A DNA stretch of 64,000 nt from an uncultured Flavobacteriaceae bacterium (GCA_947501845.1 CANMXP010000002.1:186001-250000); one strand, 5' to 3'; positions 53,401 through 63,128 are shown, counted from the stretch's first letter. The notes: generated by a model not told the origin, from the letters alone. Numbers and translations: made by a program.

Positions 53401-56400
53401 GCTTTTATTTTTCCTAAAATATCTAATGGTAAATTGATTTCATTCTCATTAGGCCAAACCTGATTTTCATCAGTAGAATTTTTTGGAGATTTGGTTAAGG
53501 GAATTTCAATTTGATAATAATTTTCTGTAAGATCATTACCCATTCTAACAAAACCGATCAATCTTTCACTATCAGGAAACCCTGCACCGTCTTCTTCTGC
53601 ATGTATAAACATTCTTAAACGTTTGTATTGACGCATGTCTATACTAATATTTTTAAAAGCACCACGTGAATCTTCGGGTTCTAGGTCACAAACATTGGCG
53701 ACTAATGATTGTTCATTTTGACGCACTACGGCATTATTGTTAAACAACTCTTCTGGTACGACACCTGGAGGACTTACATAGGTTCCGTCATCACCATTTT
53801 CAATAGTCCCTATAATACCCAATGAAAATTCTGTATCATCATCATCATTATTAACTTCTTCATCTAAAGTTTGTTTATAACGCCTCCAATCACTTCTAAC
53901 CAAATCTAAAGTACCAAATCGAAATACGGTAGGCTGAACAAAATCTTTTAAATACATACGTGCAAAACGAATGGATCTAAAATCTGCTATATCACCAACC
54001 GATCTGGCAATCTCGCTTTCAACTGGAATTCTAAATAAATACCATTTTGGATCGGCTGTTTCACCGTTTGGTAACAATCTTCTATTTCTTCCTGTTACTT
54101 CTTCAACGTTTTTTGTATCAACAATAAATTCATTATTAACATTTAAAGTCGCAGGAGTTATTTCAAGCTCGTATTCAAAATAACTATCAATCGTGTTCAT
54201 GGTATTATCACGATTAATATCTTCTACATCTGGTTGCGTATTGGCAGCTCTATCTGTAGTTGTAAATGTTTCTGGTGTATTTCCTTCTACACCATTAAAC
54301 TTCTTATAGCGTTCAAATATATCGCCTTCTGTATTTAAAAAATAGGTGTAATTATCGTTGGCTGGATCGTCTCCAAAATCAGTACCAAAAACATTAATTT
54401 CTTGAGCATCATCATAACCATCGTAACCAACATCTTGGTTGGTTCGTTCTTCCCCTGTGGTATCAAATGCATAAATCAAGGATTGATTTTGCGGCACCAC
54501 AGTTCCCCAAGCTGTAGGCTGCAACAAACTAATATCGCCATCTTTAGGCAACCCATTTTCATATAGCTTTCTACCATCTTTAATAATATCTTCTGATATA
54601 TTACCAAGATTGAATACAAGTTTACCACCTGTACTACCTGGGTTTTCTTCAAAAGGATCTTGTAACCAAAACTCGATATATTCTACATTTTGTTGCTCAA
54701 AGTCTGTAGATGTTAATTGACGTGTAATACCTGCCCAGCTATTTTGAGGATTGTCTATAACACCATCGGCTGCTGAATCTTGAAAATTATAAGGCCCTCT
54801 TTCTTCTGGATAATACGCTAAATCGAGTGTAAAAAGCACTGTATTTTGACCTTGTACGATGTCTCTATCTGGAAAAAGCTCATTGATAAATACACGACTT
54901 GTATAAAGACTAGAGATATCGTCATCTGATACATCTCCTGGACGCTGACCACTATAAAAGATAGGGTCAATACTATACCAGTTTAATAGTGCACGGTCAT
55001 ATCCGTTTTGGATCCCATTTTCATCCTCTGGTCCTTCCGTATAATTTCTCCCTAAGTCTAAAGGTCTACTTGATAAAAACCATGATTGTTGCGACTTTAA
55101 ATCGATGGCGTTTTGTGAGCCTTCAAAATCATCTACATAAGATGTGGCTTCACCATTAAAATTAGTTCTTTTTGGAGCACCAGGCGCTAAATACGCAAAC
55201 TCACCTCTTATGGATAGGTTTGATTCTACATCGGTATCTATATTAGGTAATTTATTAGCTAATCTTGTTAAAAAAGGCACTTTGGTGGCATAATTCCCAT
55301 TAAAGCCGAAAATGGTATTATTTATGGGTTCTGATCCAAAATTTGCTTTTTGAGTAATAGGCCGTTCGTTAAGGTTTAAAAGCGTCGCTCCCAACACAAA
55401 ATTCTCGTTAAACTTATGCTCTACATTTATACCTGTAAAACGCCTTGTTTGTTGTCCAAAAACAGCATTGTTTTCGGTAGATACTTGAATAGGTGTATTA
55501 GATGCCTTTAATGCTTCATCTAAAATTTGAACACGTCCCAGTTGATAATTCACCGTATAATCTATACCTTCAACTAAGACACGTCCGCCTGCCGTAACTC
55601 TAACAGATCCTCGTGGCACATTAAAAGCCCCGATGGGAATTCCATCACCTCCAGTAGATTTATAACGTCCCCTTAGTCTGAATTTATTTTTCTCAACTTC
55701 CTCTAAAGCGGCCGTTTTGGTACTTTTATAAAGTTCGTCGTATACATACTTGCTTTGACTGTCATTATATGAAACATCATTATCATAATCACCACCTCCT
55801 AATACATTAAAAAGATATTCGCCAAAAGGTTCAGCACTCGTAAAAACTATTTTTCCGTTTTGAGGAATTACAGTAATACCGGGGTGAAAATCAAAAAAAC
55901 CATCACCTCTGGCCTGGGGATCATTATTAAAGTTAAGTTTATCTAAATTAAACACTCTTAACAATGGCACATTTTGTATGAGGTTTTCCTCAGGGGTTGA
56001 TCCCGTAACTGGATTTCCGTTTATATCCAAAGCAAAACTAGCACCTACAGGGGTTATGAAGTTTAATGGAGAGGCCTCGTTATAAAAGATATTAAGCTTG
56101 AAATCCTCTGGGCTTAAATTGAAGGCACCCGTATCGTAGATGTTTTTCATCATTAAATCCCAAATGGGCTGCTCTACACTGGTAATACTACTTTTTAATA
56201 ATTTTAAAACTAAATTAGAATTAACTACTTGTGTTACCTGACCTGATGGATTTGTTGTAACATCGGTAGCATCTACACCATCATTAGCAAACTCACCTAC
56301 TTGGTATACTTCCCCTCCTAATGTATATTGGAATGCAACTGCTAATACTTCATCATTATTTAAACGTTGATTCAATGATATATATCCTAATTCGGAATTT

Positions 56401-57779
56401 AAAGTATATTCTTGATTAGGGATCAACTTTCTAGCATTTTCTAGTTTTGCATAATCAAACCCCTCTGTAACACTTGGTACAGTGATTCCAGATTGCACCG
56501 TAGCAACATCTCTAATAGCATCTGTAAGCTGAGATCCAGCACCTCCAATATTGGTAGGATCTAATGCATTATTTGGGTTGTTTGGTATGGCTCCTGGATT
56601 AAGGATATTTACTGCTGATCCTACCTGGGTAGGGTCTGACTCTCCTAAATCTTGAAGTGCTACAATATTCCTAACATTCTCGGTTCTGTTACTTCTATTG
56701 GTAACCCAAAGTTCTAGCCTCGTAATTTGTAGTCCTCTGTTATTTATAAACGGATAGTTTTTTAAAGCTGTATCATAAGTATCTCTAAAATATTGCGCTA
56801 TAAAGAAGTGTCTATTTTCATCGTAATCCCTAATAAATAAGTCAAACTCTTCAACGGTTCCGCCTCCTTGGGCTATGACTGTATTGGCTTGTGATTTTTG
56901 TTCAGAAAACACACCAGTTACTGTTGTTTTCCCAAATTGCAACTGGGCCTTTACACCAAATAAACTTTGTGCTCCAGTAATTAACGAGCTATTTAAAGGC
57001 ATACTTACATTACCGACTTCTATTTTTTGAATAATATCATCTTCTGTAGGGGCATATTCTAATTTAATAAGGTTTTGAAAATCGAACGTCGATTGCGTAT
57101 CATAATTTGCTGTTACCTGTAAACGAGTACCCACTTTCCCTAACAAACTTAAACTAATTCGTTGATCGAAATCGAATGTGAAGTTACTTCTGTTTCTTGG
57201 TGAAAATGATGGATTATCTTGCTTTGAAAATAAAATACCTAAATCCATTTCTACAGATCCCTGAGGAATCACTTCAATAGTATTTCCACCAAAAATAGTT
57301 TCAAAAAAATCTGATTTCACATAAAACTCTGGGAGTAGATTTTTTTGGCCATCTTTTGCATCACCTTTTTTGCCATCAAAGGCATCAATCTTTTCTTTAT
57401 AATAGGACTTTAAATTTTCTTTAGCAACTAAGTCATAGTACTCCTTAGGTGTTAAAATGATTGGAAAATTAATATCAAAATTCCCTATTTTTTCGGTGTA
57501 AATATATCTGTTTGTAATAGGATCGTATGTGTACTTAGATTCTACACTACTGGGATTTGGGGTTTTTAAACGGCCTACATTATAGCCTGTTTTAACTGAA
57601 TCTTGCTGAACGGGCTGCTGAGACCACCCCACTACTGAACAAAGCAGCGCAAAAAGGAAAAAGGCACTTCGACTTATTCCAATAAATCCTTTACCGAACG
57701 TAGTTAAAGTAATCAATACAGATTTTTCAGTATGATAATTTTTAGTTGATTTATAAAATTTGAGATTAGTTTTATTCAA
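50487..57779 (-). CDS. sprA: Cell-surface protein SprA, type IX secretion translocon
   Basis: SprA (Sov in Porphyromonas) is the giant outer-membrane barrel through which type IX cargo leaves the cell. The 2430-residue product has a late hydrophobic signal segment (about 38-54, ending GWSQQPVQQ) after a long polar N-terminus. Repeated SprA-type segments follow, such as GVKAQLQFGKTTVTGVFSEQ and a long series of amphipathic strands to the C-terminal TIRSGFTIRYNFGN. Length is close to known SprA (about 2400). It begins 6 bases after ruvA and shares its transcript with maeB-ruvA. It is needed for gliding adhesin secretion in flavobacteria. Confidence 0.97.
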   Translation of the reverse strand: MNKTNLKFYKSTKNYHTEKSVLITLTTFGKGFIGISRSAFFLFALLCSVVGWSQQPVQQDSVKTGYNVGRLKTPNPSSVESKYTYDPITNRYIYTEKIGNFDINFPIILTPKEYYDLVAKENLKSYYKEKIDAFDGKKGDAKDGQKNLLPEFYVKSDFFETIFGGNTIEVIPQGSVEMDLGILFSKQDNPSFSPRNRSNFTFDFDQRISLSLLGKVGTRLQVTANYDTQSTFDFQNLIKLEYAPTEDDIIQKIEVGNVSMPLNSSLITGAQSLFGVKAQLQFGKTTVTGVFSEQKSQANTVIAQGGGTVEEFDLFIRDYDENRHFFIAQYFRDTYDTALKNYPFINNRGLQITRLELWVTNRSNRTENVRNIVALQDLGESDPTQVGSAVNILNPGAIPNNPNNALDPTNIGGAGSQLTDAIRDVATVQSGITVPSVTEGFDYAKLENARKLIPNQEYTLNSELGYISLNQRLNNDEVLAVAFQYTLGGEVYQVGEFANDGVDATDVTTNPSGQVTQVVNSNLVLKLLKSSITSVEQPIWDLMMKNIYDTGAFNLSPEDFKLNIFYNEASPLNFITPVGASFALDINGNPVTGSTPEENLIQNVPLLRVFNLDKLNFNNDPQARGDGFFDFHPGITVIPQNGKIVFTSAEPFGEYLFNVLGGGDYDNDVSYNDSQSKYVYDELYKSTKTAALEEVEKNKFRLRGRYKSTGGDGIPIGAFNVPRGSVRVTAGGRVLVEGIDYTVNYQLGRVQILDEALKASNTPIQVSTENNAVFGQQTRRFTGINVEHKFNENFVLGATLLNLNERPITQKANFGSEPINNTIFGFNGNYATKVPFLTRLANKLPNIDTDVESNLSIRGEFAYLAPGAPKRTNFNGEATSYVDDFEGSQNAIDLKSQQSWFLSSRPLDLGRNYTEGPEDENGIQNGYDRALLNWYSIDPIFYSGQRPGDVSDDDISSLYTSRVFINELFPDRDIVQGQNTVLFTLDLAYYPEERGPYNFQDSAADGVIDNPQNSWAGITRQLTSTDFEQQNVEYIEFWLQDPFEENPGSTGGKLVFNLGNISEDIIKDGRKLYENGLPKDGDISLLQPTAWGTVVPQNQSLIYAFDTTGEERTNQDVGYDGYDDAQEINVFGTDFGDDPANDNYTYFLNTEGDIFERYKKFNGVEGNTPETFTTTDRAANTQPDVEDINRDNTMNTIDSYFEYELEITPATLNVNNEFIVDTKNVEEVTGRNRRLLPNGETADPKWYLFRIPVESEIARSVGDIADFRSIRFARMYLKDFVQPTVFRFGTLDLVRSDWRRYKQTLDEEVNNDDDDTEFSLGIIGTIENGDDGTYVSPPGVVPEELFNNNAVVRQNEQSLVANVCDLEPEDSRGAFKNISIDMRQYKRLRMFIHAEEDGAGFPDSERLIGFVRMGNDLTENYYQIEIPLTKSPKNSTDENQVWPNENEINLPLDILGKIKAQAISDGPLPNNDPRFYDVINGDIAEVNNQFAGYVSGQHRVAIKGNPNFGDIRTLMVGVKNTHTSNICTKVWFNELRLSDLDNEGGWAAVLSVDTNIADFANISATGRKSTSGFGGLEQGPSQRSLEDVQQYDVVTNINVGQLLPKKWGIQLPFNYARSEELITPKYDQFYKDLTLDSRLDAADTEAERNQIKEQSEDYTRRQSINFIGVRKTRTTDATPRFYDVENLTLNYSYNKVEHRDFEIENSVNKTVRAGANYAFNFNPVTIEPFKKNDSLFTGKYWRILKDFNVNLLPTSFTFNTDINRQFNKQKFREIDLAGGNIGIEELFRRNYTFDFQYTVNYNLTKSLQLNFTAANNNIVRNYFKDNIINGDQDPTLDVWDGFLDFGDPNRQSQNLGVTYQLPINKIPTFSFLDATYQYTGNFQWQKGSDLYGDVTLPNDPTTYDLGNTIQNSNVHNINSSLDMNRFYKYIGLVKKPIKRVRSRSTSNGGTPPGPDGKKKALPKAKNQSVTKLLNAGVDILTSIKRIQFNYSENNGTFLPGYLQTPGFVGTLKPTAGFTFGSQSDVRDLAARRGWLTVFPEFNQQYTTTHTKQIDLSASLEPVKSLKIDLIGNRAYYENYTENFRVNGSLGTYEYESLTPNTFGNFNISTILLKTAFSKSDENTSDAFNDFRANRLIVARRLAAKNGADLNDLDDDGFPKGYGKSNQAVLLPAFLAAYTGTNANSVKLGAFRDVPIPNWDLKYTGFMKFKWFKKRFKRFSLTHGYRSTYTINQFQSNLDYEAINPALDYDSQLNNTKDQSGNYKNERLLSNINLTEMFSPLVRLDFEMKNSVKILAEVKKDRLLSLSFDNNLMTEVQGNEYIIGLGYRIKDLKIRSKLAGPRKRVVSDLNMKADVSVRDNKTIIRYLDLENNQVTSGQTIWGIKYSADYAFSKNLTALFYFDYSFSEYAISTAFPQTTIRSGFTIRYNFGN

Positions 57780-57785
57780 AGTCTA

Positions 57786-58367
57786 TTACAAATTTTTTAA
57801 AGCCTGTTTGATAATGCTTTCTACACTAGCATCTGGCTCAGCCATTATAATTTTATCCACAACGCGTTCGGCCTGTTTCTTCACAAAGCCAAGCACTTCT
57901 AAAGCAGATAACGCTTCATCTTTATTGGTATTGCCTTGAGAAACGGAAACTTCGTCAATATCATAAATCTTTAAGATTTTATCCTTTAGATCTATTATAA
58001 CACGTTGTGCTGTTTTCGCTCCAATACCTTTTATAGATTGAATTAAGGCAACATCGCTTGACGCAATTCCTTCCCTTACCTGTTTTGGTGTTAATGATGA
58101 CAGCATAGTACGTGCTATACTTGCCCCTATGCCACTTACAGATATTAGCAACCTAAAAATTTCTCTTTCTGCCAATGATGAAAACCCATAGAGTGTATGC
58201 GAGTCCTCTTTAACTTGAAGATGCGTAAAAAGCTTTAAATTCTCGTTATCTGGGATTTGAGAAAACGTATGCAATGAAATATTTAACATGTAGCCAACAC
58301 CATTACATTCTATAACGACATGTGTTGGATTTTTTTCAGTGAGTTTTCCTTGAATATGGGTTATCAT
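57786..58367 (-). CDS. ruvA: Holliday junction branch migration protein RuvA
   Basis: RuvA binds four-way DNA junctions and recruits the RuvB motor. The 193-residue product has the N-terminal OB-fold (ITHIQGKLTEKNPTHVVIE), two helix-hairpin-helix segments (RLLISVSGIGASIARTMLS and LIQSIKGIGAKTAQRVIIDLK) and the C-terminal RuvB-contacting domain (DEALSALEVLGFVKKQAE). Length is normal. It is 49 bases after maeB and 6 bases before sprA; RuvB and RuvC are not nearby. Cytoplasmic. Confidence 0.96.
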   Translation of the reverse strand: MITHIQGKLTEKNPTHVVIECNGVGYMLNISLHTFSQIPDNENLKLFTHLQVKEDSHTLYGFSSLAEREIFRLLISVSGIGASIARTMLSSLTPKQVREGIASSDVALIQSIKGIGAKTAQRVIIDLKDKILKIYDIDEVSVSQGNTNKDEALSALEVLGFVKKQAERVVDKIIMAEPDASVESIIKQALKNL

Positions 58368-58416
58368 GTATCTTGTTCGTTAACCGACCAAATGTAATAA
58401 AATTATTTGCACTAAA

Positions 58417-60714
58417 TTACTTCCTTCCTGCATTTTCTAACTCCCACTTTTCTTTATACTGGGCATCAATAACAGCAATAGCCGTCATATTTACAATTTC
58501 ATCTACACTGGCTCCTAATTGTAAAATATGTACTGGCTTTTTCATACCCATCATAATGGGGCCAATAGAATCGGCTTCATGAAGTTCTTTTAATAGTTTA
58601 TAAGTGATATTTGCTGAATCCAGATTTGGAAATACCAAGGCATTGACTTTCTTTCCTACTAGTTTTGAAAATGGAAATTTTTCGCGAAGCATCTCATCAT
58701 TTAACGCAAAATCTGTTTGTAATTCGCCATCTACATTCATTTCTGGGAAATGACGATGTAAATAAGATACTGCTTCTCGAATCTTGGAAGCTTTTTCGTT
58801 TTCTGAAGATCCAAAATTAGAATAGGACACCATGGCCAGCACAGGATCTAAACCAAACATTTTGATAACTTTAGCCGTCATTTGAGTAATTTTAGCTAAA
58901 TCTTTAGCACTAGGATCTATATTTATAGAAGTATCACTTAAAAACAAAGGACCTCTTTTGGTCATCATCAAATTGGTCGTCGCTATACGAGTAACGCCAT
59001 GTACCATTCCAATAAGTTCCAACATGGGTTTTACTACGGTTGGGTAATTACGAGAATATCCAGAAATAAGCGCATCGGCATCACCTTCATTCACCATCAT
59101 GGCAGCAAAATAATTACGTTCCCTCATTAAGCGTTGTGCAGAATAATACGTGACACCTCTTCGTTTGCGTTGTTCCCAATATACTTTAGCATATTTATTT
59201 TTTCGTGGGTTCTCTTCTTCTGTTTTTGGGTCAATGATAGGAATATCTGCATCAAACTCGATTTCAGCCTTAAGAGATTCTATAGTTTCTTTTCTACCTA
59301 GTAAAATAGGATGTGCGATCCCTTCTTCGTATGCTATTTGGGCCGCTTTTAAAACATCAAGTTGGTCTGCCTCGGCAAACACAACACGTTTAGGATTCAG
59401 TTTTGCTCTGTTTAACAACAGTCTTACCAACTTATTGTCAGAACCTAGACGCTCTAATAATGTATCTTTATACTTCTCCCAATCGGTAATAGGTTGTTTT
59501 GCAATTCCGCTTTCCATAGCTGCTTTAGCAACAGCAGGTGGGACTTCGGCAATGAGTCTTGGATCAAAAGGTTTTGGTATGATATAATTTTTTCCAAATG
59601 TGAGCCTGGTTTCTCCATAGGCTACATTAACCTGTTCTGGAACTGGTTCTTTAGCCAATTTTGCTAAAGCTTTAACGGCAGCCATTTTCATGGCTTCATT
59701 TATTTTTGTAGCACGCACATCTAATGCACCCCTGAATATAAATGGAAATCCTAATACATTATTTACCTGGTTAGGATGATCACTACGACCAGTAGCCATA
59801 ATGATATCTTTACGCGTTGCTACGGCAATATCATATTTTATTTCTGGATCTGGGTTGGCCATAGCAAAAACAATTGGATTCTTTGCCATAGCTAGCAACA
59901 TCTCTGGCGACACAATATTTGCCATTGAAAGACCAATAAAAACATCGGCATCTTTCATAGCTTCATCTAATGTATCTATTTTTCTATGGGTAGCAAATTC
60001 TGCTTTTTCTTTAGAAAGATTTTCTCTATCATTTCTTATAACCCCCTTACTATCCAACATAACCATGTTTTCTAGTTTAGCACCACAGGCTTGATACAGG
60101 CGAGAGCAAGAAATAGCAGCAGCTCCTGCACCGCTTATTACAATCTTAACCTCTTCTATCTTTTTTTCTGCTAATTCTACGGCATTGATTAACGCAGCAG
60201 CCGAAATAATTGCGGTACCATGCTGGTCATCGTGCATGACAGGAATATCAAGTTCTTCCTTAAGACGTCTTTCTATCTCAAAGGCTTCAGGCGCTTTAAT
60301 ATCTTCCAGATTGATTCCTCCGAATGTAGGCGCGATCATTTTTACCGTTTGGACAAACTCATCAATATTTTCAGTCCCTACTTCAATATCAAAAACATCA
60401 ATATCTGCAAAAATCTTAAACAGAAGCCCTTTTCCTTCCATAACAGGTTTCGATGCTTCTGGACCAATATTCCCTAAGCCTAAAACTGCTGTTCCGTTAG
60501 AAATTACAGCTACCAGATTCCCTTTTGCGGTGTATCTATATGCATTGTCCTTGTTTTTTTCAATCTCTAAACAAGGTGCTGCTACACCAGGTGAATAGGC
60601 TAAAGATAAATCTCTTTGGCTCGCATATTTTTTGGTTGGAACGACCTGTATTTTTCCTGGGGTTGGTTTTGCATGATATATAAGAGCCTCTCTCCGTTTA
60701 CTTTCTTCACTCAT
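58417..60714 (-). CDS. maeB: NADP-dependent malic enzyme with phosphotransacetylase-like domain
   Basis: The 765-residue product fuses a malic enzyme (about 1-430) to a phosphate acetyltransferase-like domain (about 440-765), the MaeB layout. Malate is decarboxylated to pyruvate with NADP reduction. The malic part has YSPGVAAPCLEI, MEGKGLLFK with the catalytic region, HDDQHGTAI, and the dinucleotide-binding VISGAGAAAIS. The C-terminal part shows the PTA pattern (AKLNPKRVVFAEAD) but is thought to be regulatory, sensing acetyl-CoA in related enzymes. It leads the maeB-ruvA-sprA unit and has a -7 element upstream. Confidence 0.97.
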   Translation of the reverse strand: MSEESKRREALIYHAKPTPGKIQVVPTKKYASQRDLSLAYSPGVAAPCLEIEKNKDNAYRYTAKGNLVAVISNGTAVLGLGNIGPEASKPVMEGKGLLFKIFADIDVFDIEVGTENIDEFVQTVKMIAPTFGGINLEDIKAPEAFEIERRLKEELDIPVMHDDQHGTAIISAAALINAVELAEKKIEEVKIVISGAGAAAISCSRLYQACGAKLENMVMLDSKGVIRNDRENLSKEKAEFATHRKIDTLDEAMKDADVFIGLSMANIVSPEMLLAMAKNPIVFAMANPDPEIKYDIAVATRKDIIMATGRSDHPNQVNNVLGFPFIFRGALDVRATKINEAMKMAAVKALAKLAKEPVPEQVNVAYGETRLTFGKNYIIPKPFDPRLIAEVPPAVAKAAMESGIAKQPITDWEKYKDTLLERLGSDNKLVRLLLNRAKLNPKRVVFAEADQLDVLKAAQIAYEEGIAHPILLGRKETIESLKAEIEFDADIPIIDPKTEEENPRKNKYAKVYWEQRKRRGVTYYSAQRLMRERNYFAAMMVNEGDADALISGYSRNYPTVVKPMLELIGMVHGVTRIATTNLMMTKRGPLFLSDTSINIDPSAKDLAKITQMTAKVIKMFGLDPVLAMVSYSNFGSSENEKASKIREAVSYLHRHFPEMNVDGELQTDFALNDEMLREKFPFSKLVGKKVNALVFPNLDSANITYKLLKELHEADSIGPIMMGMKKPVHILQLGASVDEIVNMTAIAVIDAQYKEKWELENAGRK

Positions 60715-60736
60715 AATGGACTAATTTTTGAAACCT

Positions 60737-60744
60737 CAAATATA
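60737..60744 (-). promoter_or_regulatory. -7 promoter element of the maeB-ruvA-sprA unit
   Basis: TATATTTG on the minus strand is a full match to TAnnTTTG, about 22 bases before the maeB ATG. A -33 TTTG is not clear at the usual spacing. Confidence 0.5.
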
Positions 60745-60936
60745 ACAATCCTATCTAACCTTTTAGGCGTTTAATACAATAAAAGAGTTTTTGAAATGAA
60801 CTGCCTCAAGGGAAAATCATAGAGATAAGCTTCGAAAAGCTCTGCACTAGTTTTGTGTTTTGCGGCAAAAAGTCAAAGCTTTTTATGCTCACCTAGAATC
60901 AGGATTTTCTATTAAAAGCTAATCCTTTAGTGAGGT

Positions 60937-61632
60937 TTATTTGGTCATCTTGGTAAGTTCGCGCGTCCAACGTAATTTTCCTTTTTTACTATAACTTTCA
61001 GTTTTCACAATACCTACGCCTTTTACATACCATTCTATACCAGAGCCTTTCATTTTAATAAAGCCCAAGGTAAAAATGTAATCGAAAGCCATTTTATAAG
61101 CATCAAACTCTCCTGCCTTACTTTTAAATGATGTATTTTTAACTACTTTTCGATTATAAATTTTCATATCTGCAAAAGAAGCAGCTGAGGCGCTATCAGC
61201 ACTACCTATTTTTAATTCTATAGTCGCATCTTTTAACTCTAAACCTTCTGTTAAATTATCTGGAAACTCCACAAAATCACCTTCTGCCTGAACTTGCAAA
61301 CTACTTTTTTGATCGTCATTCTGATGTGCTAAATAACCAGCCATGTCCACATAAAAATTACCATCTACACATTTAAGTATATCTTTCCTTGCTGCGCTTT
61401 CTTTATTTTTATTGTTCTTTTGAGTAGATTCAATCTCTATAATAAGTTCACCATTTTCTGTAGTGACCGATGTTACAGCATAATTATCTACAGATTTAAC
61501 TTTTCCTTTCTTATTGTAGTTGGTATACTCTAAACTCATACCTTCTGTATAAGGCGAAATAGCTTCACAGTTTTGAGAAATAACAACTTGGACAAGACAA
61601 ATAAAAATAATTATTAAAAATTTCGTTTTCAT
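60937..61632 (-). CDS. TapB-like secreted protein (DUF3108-like fold)
   Basis: The 231-residue product has a signal peptide (about 1-19, VQVVISQNCEA). The mature chain looks like a lipocalin-like beta sandwich (MSLEYTNYNKKGKVKSVDNY, YKMAFDYIFTLGFIKMKGSGIEWYVKGVGIVKTESY), the pattern of TapB/DUF3108-type periplasmic proteins. Function is unknown. It stands alone on the minus strand, with about 100 bases to queG and 220 bases to maeB. The family name is from recollection. Confidence 0.62.
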   Translation of the reverse strand: MKTKFLIIIFICLVQVVISQNCEAISPYTEGMSLEYTNYNKKGKVKSVDNYAVTSVTTENGELIIEIESTQKNNKNKESAARKDILKCVDGNFYVDMAGYLAHQNDDQKSSLQVQAEGDFVEFPDNLTEGLELKDATIELKIGSADSASAASFADMKIYNRKVVKNTSFKSKAGEFDAYKMAFDYIFTLGFIKMKGSGIEWYVKGVGIVKTESYSKKGKLRWTRELTKMTK

Positions 61633-61734
61633 AATATGGATTCTTTTTTAAGCAGCAGTAAATATACTAATCCAGTATTAAATAAAAGTTAAAGAAATTA
61701 AAAGCATTATATGTTTTTTTATATAAATAACGAT

Positions 61735-62661
61735 TTAACTTTTTAAAAAATTGATATTTCTTTTTAAGCCAGAATACTTAGTGCGCTTAACTGCAGATTT
61801 TTTAAATACCTTACTAAATGTTTCTTGCGTAATCTCTTCCCAATCTTTTCTGGACATAGACAGTAGTTCTGGATGCGGATTGAACAATGGCTCATTATGC
61901 GGTTTTGAAAAACGATTCCACGGACATACATCCTGACACACGTCGCAACCAAACATCCAGTCATCAAATTGCCCTTTAAATTCTGTTGGAATATTTTCCT
62001 TTAGTTCTATGGTAAAATAGGAGATACATTTGCTTCCATCTACAACATAAGGCTCTGTTATTGCTTGTGTTGGACAGGCATCGATACATGCGGTGCATGT
62101 ACCACAATGGTCGGTTGTTCGCAAATCGTATTCTAAATCTAAATCGATAATAAGTTCTGCAATAAAAAAGAAGGACCCTACTTGCTGAGTTAATAAATTA
62201 CTGTGCTTCCCAATCCACCCCAATCCACTTTTTGCTGCCCAGGCTTTATCTAAAACAGGCGCGGAATCTACAAAAGCACGCCCATCAACTTCTCCAATTT
62301 CTTCTTGAATAAAGCTTAAAAGTGATTTCAGTTTGTCTTTTATTACAAAATGATAGTCCGTCCCGTAAGCATATTTACTAATTTTTGGAGCGGTTTTATC
62401 TTGTTGAAATTCTGACGGATAGTAATTCAATATTAATGAAACAACACTTTTAGAACCTTCTACCAATTTTGTTGGATCTAAGCGTTTATCAAAATGGTTT
62501 TCCATGTATTGCATGTCTCCATGCATATTCTTATTTAACCAGTTTTCTAAGCGTGGCGCTTCTTCTTCTAAAAATTGGGCCTTACTTATACCACATGATA
62601 AAAACCCAAGTCGTTTTGCTTCGGTTTTAATGAGGTTTGTATATTTTGATTTTAAATCCAT
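61735..62661 (-). CDS. queG: Epoxyqueuosine reductase QueG
   Basis: QueG performs the last step of queuosine synthesis, reducing epoxyqueuosine to queuosine in tRNA with a cobalamin cofactor and two [4Fe-4S] clusters. The 308-residue product has the N-terminal DUF1730 region ([47 protein letters not shown]). It also has two ferredoxin-type cysteine clusters, [16 protein letters not shown] near 192-207 and [10 protein letters not shown] near 240-249. Length is normal for the short form without HEAT repeats. Cytoplasmic. The upstream gap contains short repeats. Confidence 0.96.
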   Translation of the reverse strand: MDLKSKYTNLIKTEAKRLGFLSCGISKAQFLEEEAPRLENWLNKNMHGDMQYMENHFDKRLDPTKLVEGSKSVVSLILNYYPSEFQQDKTAPKISKYAYGTDYHFVIKDKLKSLLSFIQEEIGEVDGRAFVDSAPVLDKAWAAKSGLGWIGKHSNLLTQQVGSFFFIAELIIDLDLEYDLRTTDHCGTCTACIDACPTQAITEPYVVDGSKCISYFTIELKENIPTEFKGQFDDWMFGCDVCQDVCPWNRFSKPHNEPLFNPHPELLSMSRKDWEEITQETFSKVFKKSAVKRTKYSGLKRNINFLKS

Positions 62662-62671
62662 TCTTTTTTAT

Positions 62672-62790
62672 GCGCTTCGATTGCGCTCAGCCTGGCATTA
62701 TAGTGACCATTAATACTATGCTTTTTGTAATAAAAATAGTGTTATAAACCAATCAACGCTATGTTGTCACACTGAGCGCAGTCGAAGTGC
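62672..62790. repeat. Inverted pair of GAGCGCAGTCGA repeats between queG and the GIY-YIG gene
   Basis: CGCTTCGATTGCGCTCAGCCTGGCA (core 62673-62690, plus orientation) and TGTCACACTGAGCGCAGTCGAAGTG (core 62772-62788, minus orientation) are the two arms, about 80 bases apart. They share the 16-base TTCGA-T/C-TGCGCTCAG core as inverted copies. Confidence 0.65.
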
Positions 62791-62799
62791 TAATTTAAC

Positions 62800-63112
62800 T
62801 TATTTATCATACTTATAATGAGTCGCATTTCTACATTCAGAAAGTATTTGAAGCATATCAAAATCCTCATTTATTAAAGCATATTTTTTAGCTCTACTCC
62901 ATCCTTTAATTTTCTTTTCAAAATAAATTGCTTGTAAAACATCATTAAATTCTTGATAAAACTCTAATAATAAAGGCCTTCTTTTATTATGTATATGAAT
63001 CTTTATTGTATCCATATTCATGCGCTTTGAAACGTTTTTCAATATCATTAGTGATTCCTGTGTAATAGGAATCATCTGAACATTTTATTATATAGACGTA
63101 ATATAAATACAT
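62800..63112 (-). pseudogene. GIY-YIG nuclease family gene, disrupted by a one-base frameshift
   Basis: Reading from ATG at 63112, the first frame encodes MYLYYVYIIKCSDDSYYTG, which carries the GIY-YIG pattern (YYVYIIKC, YYTGITNDIEKR), and stops at TAA 62987-62989 after 41 codons. The continuation is in the next frame: NKRRPLLLEFYQEFNDVLQA and YFEKKIKGWSRAKKYALI, which is the normal remainder of the family, ending at 62800. Dropping one base in the TAATAAAAG run restores SYTYKRRP. The intact protein would be about 100 residues, the usual size. Either a pseudogene or a sequencing error; the downstream part has no proper start of its own. Bracketed by repeat pairs. Confidence 0.8.
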
Positions 63113-63128
63113 ATTAGGCTTTTTATGG

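Noticed and set aside
53881-54183. Plus-strand open frames inside sprA, maeB and the permease genes
   Set aside because: They are complementary-strand readings of strongly supported genes and show no recognisable domains or promoters.
62800-63075. The 91-codon open frame taken as a complete gene of its own
   Set aside because: Its first 30 residues are an out-of-frame reading of the GIY-YIG N-terminus; the homologous part starts only at the KRRP segment.
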